Assembly: GCA_020201305.1 (NCBI GenBank)
Contig: JAIVHC010000194.1
Location: forward strand, 1 to 5,801
Direction of reading: 5' to 3'
Source: Geobacteraceae bacterium
Lineage (GTDB): Bacteria; Desulfobacterota; Desulfuromonadia; Desulfuromonadales; Desulfuromonadaceae
Length of the DNA stretch: 5,801 nucleotides
Shown: in pieces, positions 5,130 through 5,801 of the stretch
Layout of the letters: each line of letters opens with the position of its first letter
Numbering within the stretch: position 1 is the first letter of the stretch
Program-made: the position numbers and the translations under genes
Notes under the pieces: generated by a model
Told to the model about the DNA's origin: nothing
Seen by the model: only the letters and a program-made list of their open reading frames with translations
Databases searched by the model: none

Positions 5130-5801
5130 TTATGAGCGCGGATTCTTCAGACGAAAGTCAAACTTGGTGAAATTTCCGTACTGCCCTTTCGCATACGCGT
5201 TCAGAAGCCATTCAAGCCCCTGATTCATTGATTCAAAGGTTTTCTGCGGCGTCGCCACGGAAAGAGCGCGCTTGACTTCCGGAGCCATGCTCGCAACTAC
5301 GCCCTCAACATTACGCTTCACTGTACCTATCATGCGTCCTGGGTTATCTTCACAATACACTTCATAGGTTGAAGCATCGCCCCCCACACGATAGTACAAG
5401 GTCTTGAACTTGAATATACGTTCCTGCTGGAGTTTCCTCAGCGCCATATCCATACGTGCACGCGGTACATCTTCAGCCGCAATCTGCGCAGACGTTTCCA
5501 GACCGACACTGATCTTCTGCACCGCCAAAAGTGCCTGACGATACCAGTGCATCGCCTTTTCATAATCAATGGCAACATCCTTGCCCTGCATATAGTAATC
5601 CCCCAGAAGAAGTGCCGGTTGCGGATCTTTATACCGCTTTGCCGCCTCCTCGAACCAGCGGCGGGCGCGCTCGTACTTGCTGCCCTGATGATAAATCAAA
5701 CCCAAATGCAGCTGTGCAGGAAAATAATTCTGCCGTGCAGCAGCACTGAAATATTCCTCTGCGCTGGGTTTATCTTCACTCGCTTCAAGTATTCCAGCTT
5801 C
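5130..5801 (-). CDS. Sel1-like/TPR repeat protein, C-terminal part
   Basis: The minus-strand frame is open from the right window edge to a TAA at 5132-5130, giving the last 223 residues; the start lies outside. The first 95 or so residues are helical repeats of the Sel1/TPR type: AEEYFSAAARQNYFPAQLHL (14-33), a second unit around YERARRWFEEAAKRYKDPQP (43-62) and a third around DYEKAMHWYRQALL (79-92). Such repeats bind proteins and are common in envelope and regulatory proteins. The remaining 100-plus residues form a mixed domain with aromatic and charged segments (YYRVGGDASTYEVYCEDNPG near 136-155) that I do not recognise. No signal sequence can be judged because the N-terminus is missing. 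A TTG at 5705 lies within a repeat and is not a believable start. The strong hairpin at 5019-5061 probably ends its transcript. The repeat assignment is firm; the role is unknown. Confidence 0.8.
   Translation of the reverse strand, partial: EAGILEASEDKPSAEEYFSAAARQNYFPAQLHLGLIYHQGSKYERARRWFEEAAKRYKDPQPALLLGDYYMQGKDVAIDYEKAMHWYRQALLAVQKISVGLETSAQIAAEDVPRARMDMALRKLQQERIFKFKTLYYRVGGDASTYEVYCEDNPGRMIGTVKRNVEGVVASMAPEVKRALSVATPQKTFESMNQGLEWLLNAYAKGQYGNFTKFDFRLKNPRS

Noticed and set aside
5041..5223. 60-codon plus-strand open frame
   Set aside because: It begins inside the strong terminator stem and runs antisense into the Sel1-repeat gene, with no good ribosome site.

Overview
The window looks like a chromosomal segment of a Gram-negative, anaerobically respiring bacterium that makes abundant multihaem cytochromes. 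The best guess is Desulfuromonadia (Geobacter/Desulfuromonas/Pelobacter-like). The main reason is a nine-haem c-type cytochrome fused to a b-type membrane cytochrome, the architecture described for Geobacter CbcL. The lineage is inferred from gene content, not from a marker gene. No mobile element, CRISPR array, tRNA or rRNA was seen.

Layout. On the minus strand, read from high to low coordinates, a tRNA-dihydrouridine synthase (3748-2771) comes first. After a 264-base gap with a candidate promoter comes the CbcL-like cytochrome (2506-659). Next are a hairpin/terminator (626-594), a 72-residue two-helix membrane protein (581-363) and, 38 bases further, the N-terminus of a membrane-bound sensor protein that runs off the left edge (324-1). 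On the plus strand, a MgtC/SapB-family membrane protein (4157-4855) is divergent from the dihydrouridine synthase across a 408-base gap. A strong two-way terminator (5019-5069) separates it from a convergent minus-strand Sel1/TPR-repeat protein (5130-5801), which is cut by the right edge.

How the genes may work together. The cytochrome, small membrane protein and sensor are co-oriented and closely spaced, so they may form one respiratory and sensing module. In this view the cytochrome takes electrons from the menaquinol pool to periplasmic haems, the small protein is a possible membrane partner, and the sensor may monitor periplasmic or redox state. The hairpin between the first two genes could lower expression of the downstream pair. 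Upstream of the cytochrome there is a sigma70-like promoter, a perfect tandem 10-bp repeat centred about 61 bases before the predicted start, and a 9-bp hairpin at the predicted 5' end of the mRNA; together these suggest activator-controlled expression. The dihydrouridine synthase, MgtC-family protein and Sel1 protein look like ordinary neighbours with no visible functional link to the cytochrome.

Nothing here is clearly a wholly new system. The points most worth following up are the cytochrome/small-protein/sensor cluster, its promoter architecture, and a possible small minus-strand ORF with a terminator in the gap before the mgtC-like gene.
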